Origin: CAYUJH01 sp964394585
GTDB lineage: Bacteria > Bacteroidota > Bacteroidia > Cytophagales > Flammeovirgaceae
Direction of reading: 5' to 3'
Length of the DNA stretch: 40,209 nt
NCBI GenBank assembly: GCA_964394585.1
Contig: CAYMYI010000028.1
Coordinates: 1-40,209, forward strand
Below are positions 16,893-26,600 of this stretch, in pieces (the first letter of the stretch is position 1; every line of letters begins with the position of its first letter). Both the position numbers and the translations under genes were made by a program. Below the pieces are notes generated by a model. It was not told the DNA's origin. It worked only from the letters and a program-made list of their open reading frames with translations, and did not search any database.

Positions 16893-17474
16893 TTATTGAT
16901 ATAACTTTTTTGTTCGGATATAATTAGCCACTTCATCGGGTACAAGATATTGAATTGACTTTTCTTCTTGGATTAACCGACGGATGAGAGTAGCCGAAAT
17001 TTCCATAAGAGGGGCGTCTACCACTTCGACATAAGGAAAAAGTGGGCTTTCTTTCACCAATTCGAACGACACATTAGGGCGTGGGTATACTATAACCCCG
17101 AAGTTATCCAGAATGTACTGATAGTTGCGCCATTTGTGAAGGTGTTGCAAATTATCGCTCCCCATAATGAGGCGGAAGGTATGATTAGGGTATTTTTCAG
17201 ATAGCACCGTAAGGGTAGTAGCCGTGTAAGAAGGTTTGGGTAAATGAAACTCTACATCACTTACATGTAAGTTATGATTATCGCCAATAGCTAGTTGTAC
17301 CATATCGTAGCGGTCAAACTCATGCGCTAAAGATTTCCTTTTTTTAAAAGGGTTCTGAGGAGTTACGATAAACCATACTTGTTGTAATGCACCTAGCTCT
17401 ACAATCGTATTGGCAATAATTAGGTGGCCGATGTGAATAGGATTAAAGGAGCCAAAGAATAAGCCTACCTTCAT
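16893..17474 (-). CDS. nadD: Nicotinate-nucleotide adenylyltransferase
   Basis: A 193-residue enzyme that joins nicotinate mononucleotide and ATP to give deamido-NAD in NAD synthesis. It shows the nucleotidyltransferase GSFNPIHIGH signature (residues 8-17, with H14 and H17) and the ISATLIRR motif near the C-terminus. Length is typical. The start overlaps the gmk stop by 4 bases, so translation is coupled. The gene ends 19 bases from the converging kinase gene, with no clear hairpin between them. Confidence 0.95.
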   Translation of the reverse strand: MKVGLFFGSFNPIHIGHLIIANTIVELGALQQVWFIVTPQNPFKKRKSLAHEFDRYDMVQLAIGDNHNLHVSDVEFHLPKPSYTATTLTVLSEKYPNHTFRLIMGSDNLQHLHKWRNYQYILDNFGVIVYPRPNVSFELVKESPLFPYVEVVDAPLMEISATLIRRLIQEEKSIQYLVPDEVANYIRTKKLYQ

Positions 17475-18055
17475 AGTACATGGCTATCAGCACCAACAAA
17501 ACGCATCACTAGTTCTTCGGCAGTAGTAAATGCTTTATCCAACGAGTCATTCAGTAAGACAACATCAAACTGGTTTGCAAAGGAAAGTTCGTGTTCTGCT
17601 TTTGCAATTCGCTCATTAAGGGTGCTTTGGGTTTCGGTATTGCGTTGAGCCAATCGTTGGGCAAGAGCCTCTATGCTAGGCGGTTGCACAAAAACGGCTA
17701 ACGCGCTCTTTCCATAATATTCTTTTAAATGCAAACCTCCTTGAACGTCAACATCCAATACCACGTGTTTGCCTTCTTGGCGAATTCGCTCAATTTCCGA
17801 TTTGAGGGTGCCGTAAAAAACACCTTTATAGACTTCTTCGTATTCAATAAACTCTTGTTGTTGAAGTTTTTTCCGAAATGCTGTTTCTGATAAAAAGTAG
17901 TAATCTTTCCCATCAGTTTCTTCAGGGCGTTTGGGGCGTGTGGTAGCCGAAATAGAGAAAGAAAGATTGGGGAATGTGCTAACCAGATGTTTCACAATAG
18001 TAGTCTTTCCGGCACCGGAAGGTGCTGAAAAGACTAAGATTTTTCCAAAATTCAT
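17471..18055 (-). CDS. gmk: Guanylate kinase
   Basis: A 194-residue kinase that phosphorylates GMP to GDP. The P-loop SAPSGAGKTT spans residues 10-19, followed by the GMP-binding SISATTRPKRPEE segment and the DYYFLS and EYEEVYKGVFYGT motifs typical of the family. It begins 9 bases after the anti-sigma gene stop and overlaps nadD by 4 bases, so anti-sigma, gmk and nadD look like one transcript. Confidence 0.97.
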   Translation of the reverse strand: MNFGKILVFSAPSGAGKTTIVKHLVSTFPNLSFSISATTRPKRPEETDGKDYYFLSETAFRKKLQQQEFIEYEEVYKGVFYGTLKSEIERIRQEGKHVVLDVDVQGGLHLKEYYGKSALAVFVQPPSIEALAQRLAQRNTETQSTLNERIAKAEHELSFANQFDVVLLNDSLDKAFTTAEELVMRFVGADSHVL

Positions 18056-18064
18056 AGCGATGAG

Positions 18065-18337
18065 TTAAGCAAGCGGTGTGTGCGACTTAATTCCGTTTCG
18101 GATTTGCTCTATTAAATCTCTAGGAGCTGCTGTTTTGTTAAGATTGGTTTTTAACATTTTGTAAAAACTGCATTCTGAGTCGTAAAAAGCGGCAGAATGC
18201 TCACAAGAATTACACTTAGACTCAAGGTAGGCGATTTCGTCTTCAGAAGCTTCCCCATCTAAAAAAAGATAAATTAATTGATTGAACTCTTCTTTGGTTA
18301 GGTCGCCCAAAGGTTGTTGTAGTGGTTTTCCCATCAT
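18065..18337 (-). CDS. Putative zinc-finger-like anti-sigma factor (90 aa)
   Basis: A small soluble protein beginning MMGKPLQQPLGDLTKEEF, with LFLDGEASEDE at 24-34 and a cysteine cluster C42-xx-C45 plus C56. This matches the short cytosolic anti-sigma proteins of the zf-HC2/RsrA type, in which a HxxxCxxC set senses redox or holds zinc. The usual histidine before the first cysteine appears to be serine (ESKC). It lies 72 bases downstream of the ECF sigma gene and 9 bases before gmk. The anti-sigma role is inferred from position and the cysteine pattern. The first ATG is used; the second codon is also ATG. Confidence 0.75.
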   Translation of the reverse strand: MMGKPLQQPLGDLTKEEFNQLIYLFLDGEASEDEIAYLESKCNSCEHSAAFYDSECSFYKMLKTNLNKTAAPRDLIEQIRNGIKSHTPLA

Positions 18338-18409
18338 TAATACAATTTTAACTAAGTAACAGATTATATCTCCAGAATCTAAAATGCATCTTTCAAATGT
18401 AGTAGTGGA

Positions 18410-19003
18410 TTATCCTTTCGTGTTATTGTATCCAAGTTTACCGGCGTATTTCTTGAGTTTATCTTTGAGTAAATTTCTGGCTCGGTGTAGGCGCGAACGC
18501 ACTGTGCCGATGGGTATGTCGAGTATTTTTGCCATCTCTTCATAGGTAAAGCCTTCTAAGTCACATAAAATAATTACAATGCGGAAATCAACCGCTAATG
18601 AGTTAAGCGCGTTGGTTACTTCATCGCCAATTCTATTTTGCATAGTCTCAGAACGCAAATCTACGGTGATATCATGATTAGCATCTTCAGAGTTGTAGAT
18701 AGTTTCAACTTCTTGATAATCGACTTTTGCTGGTTGCTTACTTTTCTTTCGATAATCGTTAATGAAGCTATTCTTTAGAATTCTAAACAGCCATGCTTTT
18801 GCATTTGTTCCTTTTTCGAAAGAGGAAATAAACCGAAAGGCTTTTAGGTAGGTATCTTGCACTAGGTCTTTCGCGTCTTCTTCGTCCATAGTGAGCTTAA
18901 AAGCAAAATTGTACATGGAATCGATATGAGGCATAAACTCGCCTTCAAAAATTTGTACTTTTTCGCGTTCGCTGTATTGATTTTTTTTCTTTTCTGATGA
19001 CAT
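18410..19003 (-). CDS. ECF-type RNA polymerase sigma factor (second copy)
   Basis: A 197-residue sigma factor with region 2 (about residues 25-95, including DAKDLVQDTYLKAFRF and KAWLFRILKNSFINDYRK) and region 4 (about 125-180, including FTYEEMAKILDIPIGTVRSRLHRAR). The sequence resembles widely conserved Bacteroidota SigR/SigH-like factors paired with a small zinc anti-sigma, and such a gene follows here. It is clearly different from the factor at 5332. It probably answers oxidative or envelope stress, by analogy only. Confidence 0.93.
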   Translation of the reverse strand: MSSEKKKNQYSEREKVQIFEGEFMPHIDSMYNFAFKLTMDEEDAKDLVQDTYLKAFRFISSFEKGTNAKAWLFRILKNSFINDYRKKSKQPAKVDYQEVETIYNSEDANHDITVDLRSETMQNRIGDEVTNALNSLAVDFRIVIILCDLEGFTYEEMAKILDIPIGTVRSRLHRARNLLKDKLKKYAGKLGYNNTKG

Positions 19004-19193
19004 TACACTCGGTGTTTATTGAAGATTTGGGAGATAGAAAAATGTAACGATGGGAAACCTGCACATTCTTCAAGTTAAAAATAACCAAATAGGATTCCAA
19101 TCGAAATAGCTTACCGTTGCCGCGTCATTTCGTCAGGAAATGTTTCGAAAACAGGTAACCTTGTCGGTATCATCGGAAGAATGTACAGAAACC

Positions 19194-20345
19194 TCAGAGT
19201 GCTTTTATGGCTGATTCGTAAAGCGCTTTTAACCGAGCTACATACTGTTCTATGCCAAAGTTTTCGCTAAATACTTGTGCGTTTTCCCCTAGTTGCTCTC
19301 TTTTTTTTGGGTTATCAATCAAGAAGGCTATTTTTTGTGCAAATATCTCTGGATTTCTTTGCGAAATCATAAAACCATTTGTACCCTCTTCAATCAAATC
19401 GCGGTTTCCCCCTCCATCGGTAGTAACAATAGGCAAACCCGCCGCCATCGCTTCGACAAGCACTAAACCGAAAGGTTCTTTTTTTGCAGCATGCACATAA
19501 ATGTCAGACTCTTTTAAAAGCAGTTCAGGTTGCTCAGAATATCCTGTTAACGTTACGTGGTTCGTAAGGGAAAGCCGTTGGATTTTTTCTTGTAAAAAAG
19601 GTCTTAAAACGCCTTCGCCCACAATTGTTAAGCTACAGTTATAGCCATTGTGAACCAACCAATGCATAGCATCTAGCAAAAACGCATGGTCTTTCTTTTC
19701 TACTAGGCTACCAATGGATATGAGGCGCATGGTAGTGTGTTTTGGTTTTGTGAGTGTTTTGCGCTGGCATCGGAACCGTTGCAGCTCTATGCCATTGGGC
19801 AAAAGATGAATGTTGGGTTGAAAGCGTTTGGGTAAATTTTGTTTCAAATAGGCGAGTCCATTTTTTGAAATAGCAATGAACTGATTGTGGGGCGATTGAT
19901 AACGGTGAAGGAGCCAAGTGCGCTCGTAATAGCGGAGGATTCGGTTTTTACTCGTAATCGTTCTAAACGAGAGTTTTTGAAATGGAGACATGTTATCGTG
20001 AAAATGTGTGAAGTACACACAGTTTTCCAAACGCAATGCCTTGGAAACTATTTCGGCTTCAAAAAGGTGTGTGTGGATTATGTGAGGGTTAAAAGCTTTC
20101 AGCGCGTTTTGTAAAGCATCTATTTCAATGGTGCTTTTCCTGCGGATAGAAGGGACTACTTTGGCAGGAATTACCTCCCAATCTAAACCCTTACTAAGAA
20201 AAGAGTAGGCGTTTTCCTCTCGAAACGTGATGAGTTTTACAATTACATCGGGATAGTTCTGAAGCGCTTGCACAGTATTCAGTACAATTCGTTCGGCGCC
20301 ACCTTTACCCAATGCCGGAATGATATGAACGATTCTTAACTTCAT
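19194..20345 (-). CDS. GT4-family glycosyltransferase
   Basis: A 383-residue GT-B fold enzyme. The N-terminal domain starts IVHIIPALGKGGAERIV, which marks family GT4. The C-terminal nucleotide-sugar site contains EPFGLVLVEAMAAGLPIV with the paired glutamates of the E-x7-E motif, then TTDGGGNRDLIEEG. It would transfer a sugar onto a lipid-linked or surface glycan on the cytoplasmic side. Its start overlaps the PBP1C stop by 4 bases, so it is co-translated with pbpC and GDP-fucose synthase, suggesting a cell-surface role. Donor and acceptor are unknown. Confidence 0.9.
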   Translation of the reverse strand: MKLRIVHIIPALGKGGAERIVLNTVQALQNYPDVIVKLITFREENAYSFLSKGLDWEVIPAKVVPSIRRKSTIEIDALQNALKAFNPHIIHTHLFEAEIVSKALRLENCVYFTHFHDNMSPFQKLSFRTITSKNRILRYYERTWLLHRYQSPHNQFIAISKNGLAYLKQNLPKRFQPNIHLLPNGIELQRFRCQRKTLTKPKHTTMRLISIGSLVEKKDHAFLLDAMHWLVHNGYNCSLTIVGEGVLRPFLQEKIQRLSLTNHVTLTGYSEQPELLLKESDIYVHAAKKEPFGLVLVEAMAAGLPIVTTDGGGNRDLIEEGTNGFMISQRNPEIFAQKIAFLIDNPKKREQLGENAQVFSENFGIEQYVARLKALYESAIKAL

Positions 20346-22663
20346 TCTATAGTAATGTAACTATCGGAATTACGTCCGCGGTCGTCGCTACAAGAAATTT
20401 TAATTTTCCCTTTAGGAGGGATGAAAAATACGCGTTCTTCGGGTTTAGCTTTCGCTATAAAACGATTATTGAGATACCAATACACCTCTTTCACATCGTG
20501 GGCAGCATGGCATTGGAGCATTAGCTGTGTAGATGCCTCTTCTAAAATATAGGTGTTGCCCTCTAACGGAGAAACAATGTTCGGGGGGCTTTGCAGTACA
20601 TTCCCAATATGACGGCAAGTAATATGATGCGGTGGAGGCGATTCATATGGAATCCCTGTCTGTTTATAAAATGATAGTAGTTCTGCAGGGTGGTTTGGGT
20701 AAGGCTTCTTTTTATAACCCGAAATAGGGAGGCATTTGGGGCAATATCGTTCCGATTCGTCTTCGGAAACCCAATATAGTTGCATGTGAGCGCAGGTGCG
20801 GATATCGGATACGGTAGGGATAAAATAATCGGAAATGAACTTGGTACAGTGTTCAGAGGGGGGGAGACCGCTTTCTTGGCAAACTACACGCTCCTTTAAA
20901 GTTTCGGGCATGTGGTACCAAGTTTTCTGCTTGTTATAACCAATGCTATTGAAAATTTTGAATAACAAAGGGGTTGCCATTTCGGCACCGGTGAGGGCAC
21001 GAGCTCCTTTCCCATCAAAATTACCTAACCATACCGCTATCGTATAGTTTTGGTTATAGCCAATGCTCCAAGCATCTTTCCTTCCGTAGGAAGTGCCTGT
21101 TTTCCATGCGATTTTTGGAACTTTTCGACCCATTAAATATTCGTTAGGCAAGTCGGGGCGGTTCATTTCTGAGAGAATTTCCGTAACCATATATGCTGCC
21201 TCAGGGCTTATCAGGGTGCTGCTATCTTTGGCAGTAGTGTTAGCAAGATAGCGCAAAGGAACGAAGTGTCCTTGGTTGGCTAAAGCGCTGTATAGCCCTG
21301 CCATTTCTATCAAACGTACTCCGCATCCGCCTAAGGCAAGAGATAGGCCTAAGTTGAACTTCGAACGAGTAATTGAGGCAAAATCGGCGCGTTCCAAAGT
21401 TTGGATAAGGGTAGGCACTCCTATTTTTTCCAGCGTTTGTACGGCAACTACATTCAGCGAGTTGGCTAGGGCATCTTTTAAGGTTACTTTTCCTTGGAAA
21501 TCCATATCGAAGTTTTGCGGATTATACCCGCTGAAGGTAGTGGGAACATCGTGCAGTACTGATTGGGGGGTATATAAGCCTTGGTCGAAGGCGAGTGCAT
21601 AAACGAATGGCTTAAAAGTACTTCCGGGAGAGCGCAGAGCATGTGTACCATCTACTTGCCCGGCGTGTTCATCGTCTTGAAAGTTGGGGTTCCCTACATA
21701 AGCTACAATTTGGTGGGTATGGTTATCAGCTACTACTACCGAAGCATTATACACGCCAAAACGGCTTGTTCGTTGTATATATTGATGGGAAAGCGCCTGC
21801 ACTTGTTGTTGTATTTCGTATTGTAGTGTCGTTCGGACGATAGGCTCGAGTGGGTTTTCGCGGTGCACCTTATAACAAAAATGAGGAGCTATTTGAGGGC
21901 CAGCCCTTCGAAAGGCTTCTAAGGGTTCTGTGAGTGCTTCTTCGACGAACTCTTCGGGAAATACCTTGGCAGCTTGGTAATGCCGTAACCATCGGTTTCT
22001 GGCTTCTAGGATGGCACTGTTGCGTTTCCCTAAAGCAAGGGAAGTGGGGCGATTAGGCACAATAGCAAGCACTACCGATTGTGCTAAGCTAAGTTGGTTA
22101 GGTTCTACGCCAAAATATAGAAGCGAAGCTGCTTTTACACCCTCAATATTGCCCCCATAGGGTACTAAATTGAGGTAAAGCATCAGAATTTCGTTTTTGC
22201 TAAAGTGCCATTCTAGTTGGAGTGCCCTAACTATTTCGAGTACCTTATTGCCATAGGTGCGGGGTTTAGGTTCCAGCAATCGGGCTACTTGCATGGTGAT
22301 GGTAGAAGCACCAGAAGCGGTTCGCCCTTCTATCATGTTTTTTGTAAAAGCTTTTGCTATCGCGATGAGGTTGACACCTGGATGGTAATAAAAAAAGCGG
22401 TCTTCTTTGTAAAGCACAGCTTGAATAAGCTCAGGTGGCAGTTCCTCTAGCGAGGCTTTCATGCGCCATTTATCGGTTTTGTTTAAAAAGCTAAACAAAG
22501 GCTTCCCTTCTGTGCTTGTAATTACTTGAGCATAATCTACATTCACTCGAAAAGGGAACAAGAAATCGATACTTAAAAAAAGCAGAAAGGGAGCAATTGC
22601 GGCTATGGTGAGCCCTTTTTTGTGCTGAAGAAGCTTAAAAAGGAACCGTTGAAAATACTTCAT
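20342..22663 (-). CDS. pbpC: Penicillin-binding protein 1C
   Basis: This 773-residue bifunctional peptidoglycan synthase has one N-terminal membrane anchor (about 18-38). The glycosyltransferase domain (GT51) carries catalytic Glu87 in KEDRFFYYHPGV and TASGASTITMQVARLL near 115-130. The transpeptidase domain shows S348-T-F-K351, SLN at 402-404 and KTG at 521-523. A C-terminal domain of about 200 residues with paired cysteines and WYLNN matches the PBP1C-specific region. PBP1C proteins make little or unusual crosslinking. The gene overlaps its neighbours by 4 bases on both sides. Confidence 0.95.
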   Translation of the reverse strand: MKYFQRFLFKLLQHKKGLTIAAIAPFLLFLSIDFLFPFRVNVDYAQVITSTEGKPLFSFLNKTDKWRMKASLEELPPELIQAVLYKEDRFFYYHPGVNLIAIAKAFTKNMIEGRTASGASTITMQVARLLEPKPRTYGNKVLEIVRALQLEWHFSKNEILMLYLNLVPYGGNIEGVKAASLLYFGVEPNQLSLAQSVVLAIVPNRPTSLALGKRNSAILEARNRWLRHYQAAKVFPEEFVEEALTEPLEAFRRAGPQIAPHFCYKVHRENPLEPIVRTTLQYEIQQQVQALSHQYIQRTSRFGVYNASVVVADNHTHQIVAYVGNPNFQDDEHAGQVDGTHALRSPGSTFKPFVYALAFDQGLYTPQSVLHDVPTTFSGYNPQNFDMDFQGKVTLKDALANSLNVVAVQTLEKIGVPTLIQTLERADFASITRSKFNLGLSLALGGCGVRLIEMAGLYSALANQGHFVPLRYLANTTAKDSSTLISPEAAYMVTEILSEMNRPDLPNEYLMGRKVPKIAWKTGTSYGRKDAWSIGYNQNYTIAVWLGNFDGKGARALTGAEMATPLLFKIFNSIGYNKQKTWYHMPETLKERVVCQESGLPPSEHCTKFISDYFIPTVSDIRTCAHMQLYWVSEDESERYCPKCLPISGYKKKPYPNHPAELLSFYKQTGIPYESPPPHHITCRHIGNVLQSPPNIVSPLEGNTYILEEASTQLMLQCHAAHDVKEVYWYLNNRFIAKAKPEERVFFIPPKGKIKISCSDDRGRNSDSYITIE

Positions 22664-23625
22664 GCAGTATTAGGCATTTTACTGGGTTGTGTCTTAGAAA
22701 AACCTTGTGATTGAACCAACTGATAGGTGGCGGTAATTCCCTCTCGAAAGCCAATTTGAGGCGACCAGCCAAGGGAGCTTATACGGCTAACATCTAAACG
22801 TTTTATGGGCGTGCCATCTGGTCGAGCGGTATCCCATACGATTTTACCTTCATACCCTGTAATTTCCTGAATCAGTTCGGCTAATTCCTTTATGGAGATG
22901 TCTTTTCCCGTGCCGATATTCAACCACTCTTCTCCATCGTACCTTTGCATTAAGAAGAAAACGGCATCGGCGAGGTCATCAACGTGGAGAAACTCTCGGC
23001 GCGGCGTTCCGCTTCCCCAAACTTCTACCGAGGGGCTTCGGTTTATTTTGGCTTCGTGGAATTTGCGCAGCAACGCTGGCAAAACATGCGAATTTTCAAG
23101 GTCATAATTATCGTTAGGTCCATAAAGGTTGGTAGGCATTACCGAAATATACTGGCATCCGTACTGTTGCCGATACGATTCTACCATTTTGAGTCCTGCA
23201 ATTTTGGCAATGGCGTAAGGCTCATTGGTTACTTCGAGTGGTCCTGTGAGTAGGTATTCTTCTTTGAGAGGCTGGGGAGCCATTTTGGGATAAATACACG
23301 AAGACCCCAAGAAAAGGAGCTTTTTTACACCATGCATGTAGGCAGAATGGATTACGTTATTCTGTATTGCCAAGTTTTCGTAGAGGAATGCGCCTCGGTA
23401 AGTGTTGTTCGCCACAATACCTCCGACCTTTGCGGCTGCTAAAAAAACATATTCGGGCTTTTCGGTTTCAAAAAAAGAAAAAACAGCTTGCTGGTTGCGT
23501 AAATCTAGCTCGCCCGAACGCCGAAGCACAAGGTTGCCGAATCCTTCGCGCTGCAATTTTCGGACGATTGCCGAGCCTACCATACCGTTATGCCCTGCCA
23601 CATAAATTTTTGCCGTTTTTTCCAT
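22660..23625 (-). CDS. fcl: GDP-L-fucose synthase
   Basis: A 321-residue short-chain dehydrogenase-type epimerase/reductase that makes GDP-L-fucose from GDP-4-keto-6-deoxymannose. It has the NADPH-binding GHNGMVG at 11-17, the GSSCIYPK segment (catalytic serine around 108-109) and the Y137-xxx-K141 pair in PYAIAK. Substrate-loop residues such as NLYGPNDNYDLENSHVLPALLRKF are family-specific. GDP-mannose 4,6-dehydratase, which supplies the substrate, is not in the window. The gene overlaps pbpC by 4 bases. Confidence 0.95.
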   Translation of the reverse strand: MEKTAKIYVAGHNGMVGSAIVRKLQREGFGNLVLRRSGELDLRNQQAVFSFFETEKPEYVFLAAAKVGGIVANNTYRGAFLYENLAIQNNVIHSAYMHGVKKLLFLGSSCIYPKMAPQPLKEEYLLTGPLEVTNEPYAIAKIAGLKMVESYRQQYGCQYISVMPTNLYGPNDNYDLENSHVLPALLRKFHEAKINRSPSVEVWGSGTPRREFLHVDDLADAVFFLMQRYDGEEWLNIGTGKDISIKELAELIQEITGYEGKIVWDTARPDGTPIKRLDVSRISSLGWSPQIGFREGITATYQLVQSQGFSKTQPSKMPNTA

Positions 23626-23690
23626 ATCCTTTTCTTTTCTTACAAAAAAACGAAATTCAGGCTTGTTGAGGAACTTGCCGCATGCCGAAA

Positions 23691-26600
23691 TTATTTTTCG
23701 AGTGCTTTAGCGTTCACAGTATGCAATGTAGAGCCAAGGGTTCCTACGCCATCGGTGCCTTCTACCACAATTTGGAAACTTTCGGCTTGGTCTGAGTTGA
23801 AAAAGCGGAATCTAGCTTTTCCTTCTTTATCGGTAAGCAGATTAGGTGCCCAGTGTAGCGTAACGCGCTTATCGGGTTTTGCATGCTTTTCGTCGGGGAC
23901 ATCGTACTGAGGCGAGTAAAACGCTTTGGCTTGGTAGTACCCAGCATATCGAAATAATGCAGGGGGATTTTCATTTTCAGGGCTTTCTGTACCTCGTTTT
24001 GTATAAATGGCGATGACACCATTTCCGCCCATCAATCCAAAAATGGCAGCACTAGGTCCTTTGAGTACTTCAATTCGGTCTACATCGTTAGGGTTGATAA
24101 TCATAAGGCCTTCTAACCCCGAGGCAGCTCCCTGTGAGCCTCCACCGCCGGAAGTCCCGCCACTTGGTGTGGTACCTCCACTAGAGCCTCCTTGGTTGGT
24201 GCCTCCTGCTACAAGCGATTGGTCCGGGCCAAGAGAAGCCCCCCCTGAGCCCGACCCAAGCCCCCATGCATTGGCGCCTGGCGAAAAAAACGGAATGCCA
24301 TCGACCAAAATTAAGGGGGGACCTGTAGCTCCTCGGATGCTGATGTTCAAATTCATGCCGGCACCTAGAACACGTACGCCCGGTATTCTACCTGCAAGTA
24401 ACTCCAAAACATTGCTCACGCCGATATTCATGTTGTTATCAATTTTGAGAGTAGCATCTGGTTCGGCGTAAATTTTCATGGTTTGCACTTCGCTGATTTG
24501 AGGTCGAGCGCGCACACTCACTTCGTTGAGAATAACGGTAGACTTATCGGCAAAGGCTCTTTCGAGTTGCTGACGCTCTTCGTCGCGTTTTAAGTATGCC
24601 AAAACTTCTTGTTTGGTTTTAGGTGGAATCCGTAGAGGCGATGCTTTATAATGGCTTTCAGGATAACTGAGCGAATCGATTGTCAGGTTGAGCGCTGTTT
24701 CGGTTTGCACCTCCCAGTTGCCTTGTACTACTATATCGGTGGAGTCGGTGAAGGTAAGATTACGAAATACAAATTCCCCTTGTTCGTTGGTTTCGATACC
24801 CCACAGCCCGGGTTCATCGCCTAAGGCAGTGAGATACATTTTTTTAAAACTGAAAGGCTTTCCGGTTTCTGCGTAAGAGGCATACCCTTTGACAGAGAAC
24901 CCTTGCTCATAAGGGTACAAAATGCGGATTTCTTCTAAATCCAAGACATCTTTCCAAGTGAAGCGGCGCCATCCTTGTGTGAGCATTAGGGCGTCTAAAG
25001 CCCTAAGGGTGTTAGGTTCTTGGTTGCGGAAATAGAAAGCTGGGGCTTCGATGTTGCCTTTCAAATCAGACGTTAATAGTAAATTGGTAAGGAGGGTTTC
25101 CCGTTGTTCGGGAATCGAAATTTGGGAAGCATCGGTAACGGCAGCTGAAAGTGCAGCTTGTACCGGCTTTCCTTCGGCATCGGTTACGTTGAGTTCTACC
25201 TCTACCTCATCGCGGGCTTTGTAGCGTTTACGGTTGGTTTTTACTTCGATGTCGAGGTCTTGCGCATAGTTGATAAACACAAGGCGCTCTGCCTGAGGGC
25301 GCATTTGGGAATCGAATAGGGTTAGTTGGAAAATACCCGAAGGAATGAGTTGCCGAGGAATTTCAAACGTAACCACCCGACGAGAAATGCTGCCTTTCCC
25401 TTTATAATAGATTTTTCCACGGGTTTGCCCTACTAAAAACACGTTTTCTCCTTCCAAATCTGCTGAAGACACTACGCGCACGCTAATGCTATTTAGTTTG
25501 CTATTGTTCACCATCATTCCAAAGCCGCTTTTTAAAGCTTTGGGTAAAGGAAACGATTGTGAGCTTTTGCCAAGCTGTACTATGGCTTTGTACGTTTTGC
25601 CTGGTTGAGGCGTAAAAAACACTGTACCCATTCCTCGGTGAATGCTACTAAATGGGGTAATAGTATTACCAAAGTCATCTACAATTGTTCCTCGGACATC
25701 GACGCCTAAGCCTTCAGTAGAAATTCCTTTAAAAGCTAATTGCGTGGGTACGGCTTCTATTAAATCACCTCCTTCGGGGAAAAACTGTAAATCGGCTAAA
25801 GTGCTATCAGCAGGGGCGTGTCGGCTGCCCTCAAATACTTCTGTGTTTTCGTACACCGGAATTTCTTTTGTGAAAAACCAAGCTTCATCGAAATTACGCA
25901 TCCAACTGGTGTAGGCTCTTACCAAATAGTTTCCGCTGGGTAGTTGAGGGTCGAGTGTAAAATCGCCGTGTGTAGTGCCATTTTCAATTTTTAATTGTCG
26001 GTGTGCCAGAATCTCTCCTTCAGGATCAATCAAATCGACATAGAGCACTTTTGAAGGCGTGTAGCCTAATACATGATGGAGGGCATCGAATAAGTACCCT
26101 TTGAACCAAAGCGTTTCGCCTGGGGTATAATACGGCTTATCGAAATGCAAATAGGCTTTTTCTTGAGTACGCAAATGTAGACCGAGCTGGCTAACTAGTT
26201 GTTGCATAGCTGGCTCGCTATCTAGCTCAGGCATAAGCGAAACTTGGTTTTGGTTGTTTAGGAAGATGGAGCCAAACTCGCGATCGGCTTCAAACGAGGC
26301 AATTACTTCTTCTTCCACAGGTGTACGCTTTACAATAGGGTTGTTTTCCCAGAAGGCTCGGTCGTACGTGATGCGTTCAATCCGGTCGATATCGCTCTTA
26401 TCGAACCGAAGTCTACCCCCCAACCGTTTATACTTACGAGGTTGGTAATATTCATAAAAAGTGAGTTGCGCCTCGGTTTCTACTTTTTTTGAGAATGCAT
26501 TATCGCGCCAATAGTCAAATGTTTGCCCGGTTCGGATGTAATCGAGCAGCAGCCCGAGCGAGTCGTTTTGGGTAAAGGCGGCTTCGTAGCTGAGCGTATA

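Noticed and set aside
24007..24471. 154-codon plus frame opposite the plug domain
   Set aside because: Gly-rich coding on the minus strand gives a Pro-rich antisense frame; it is a shadow.
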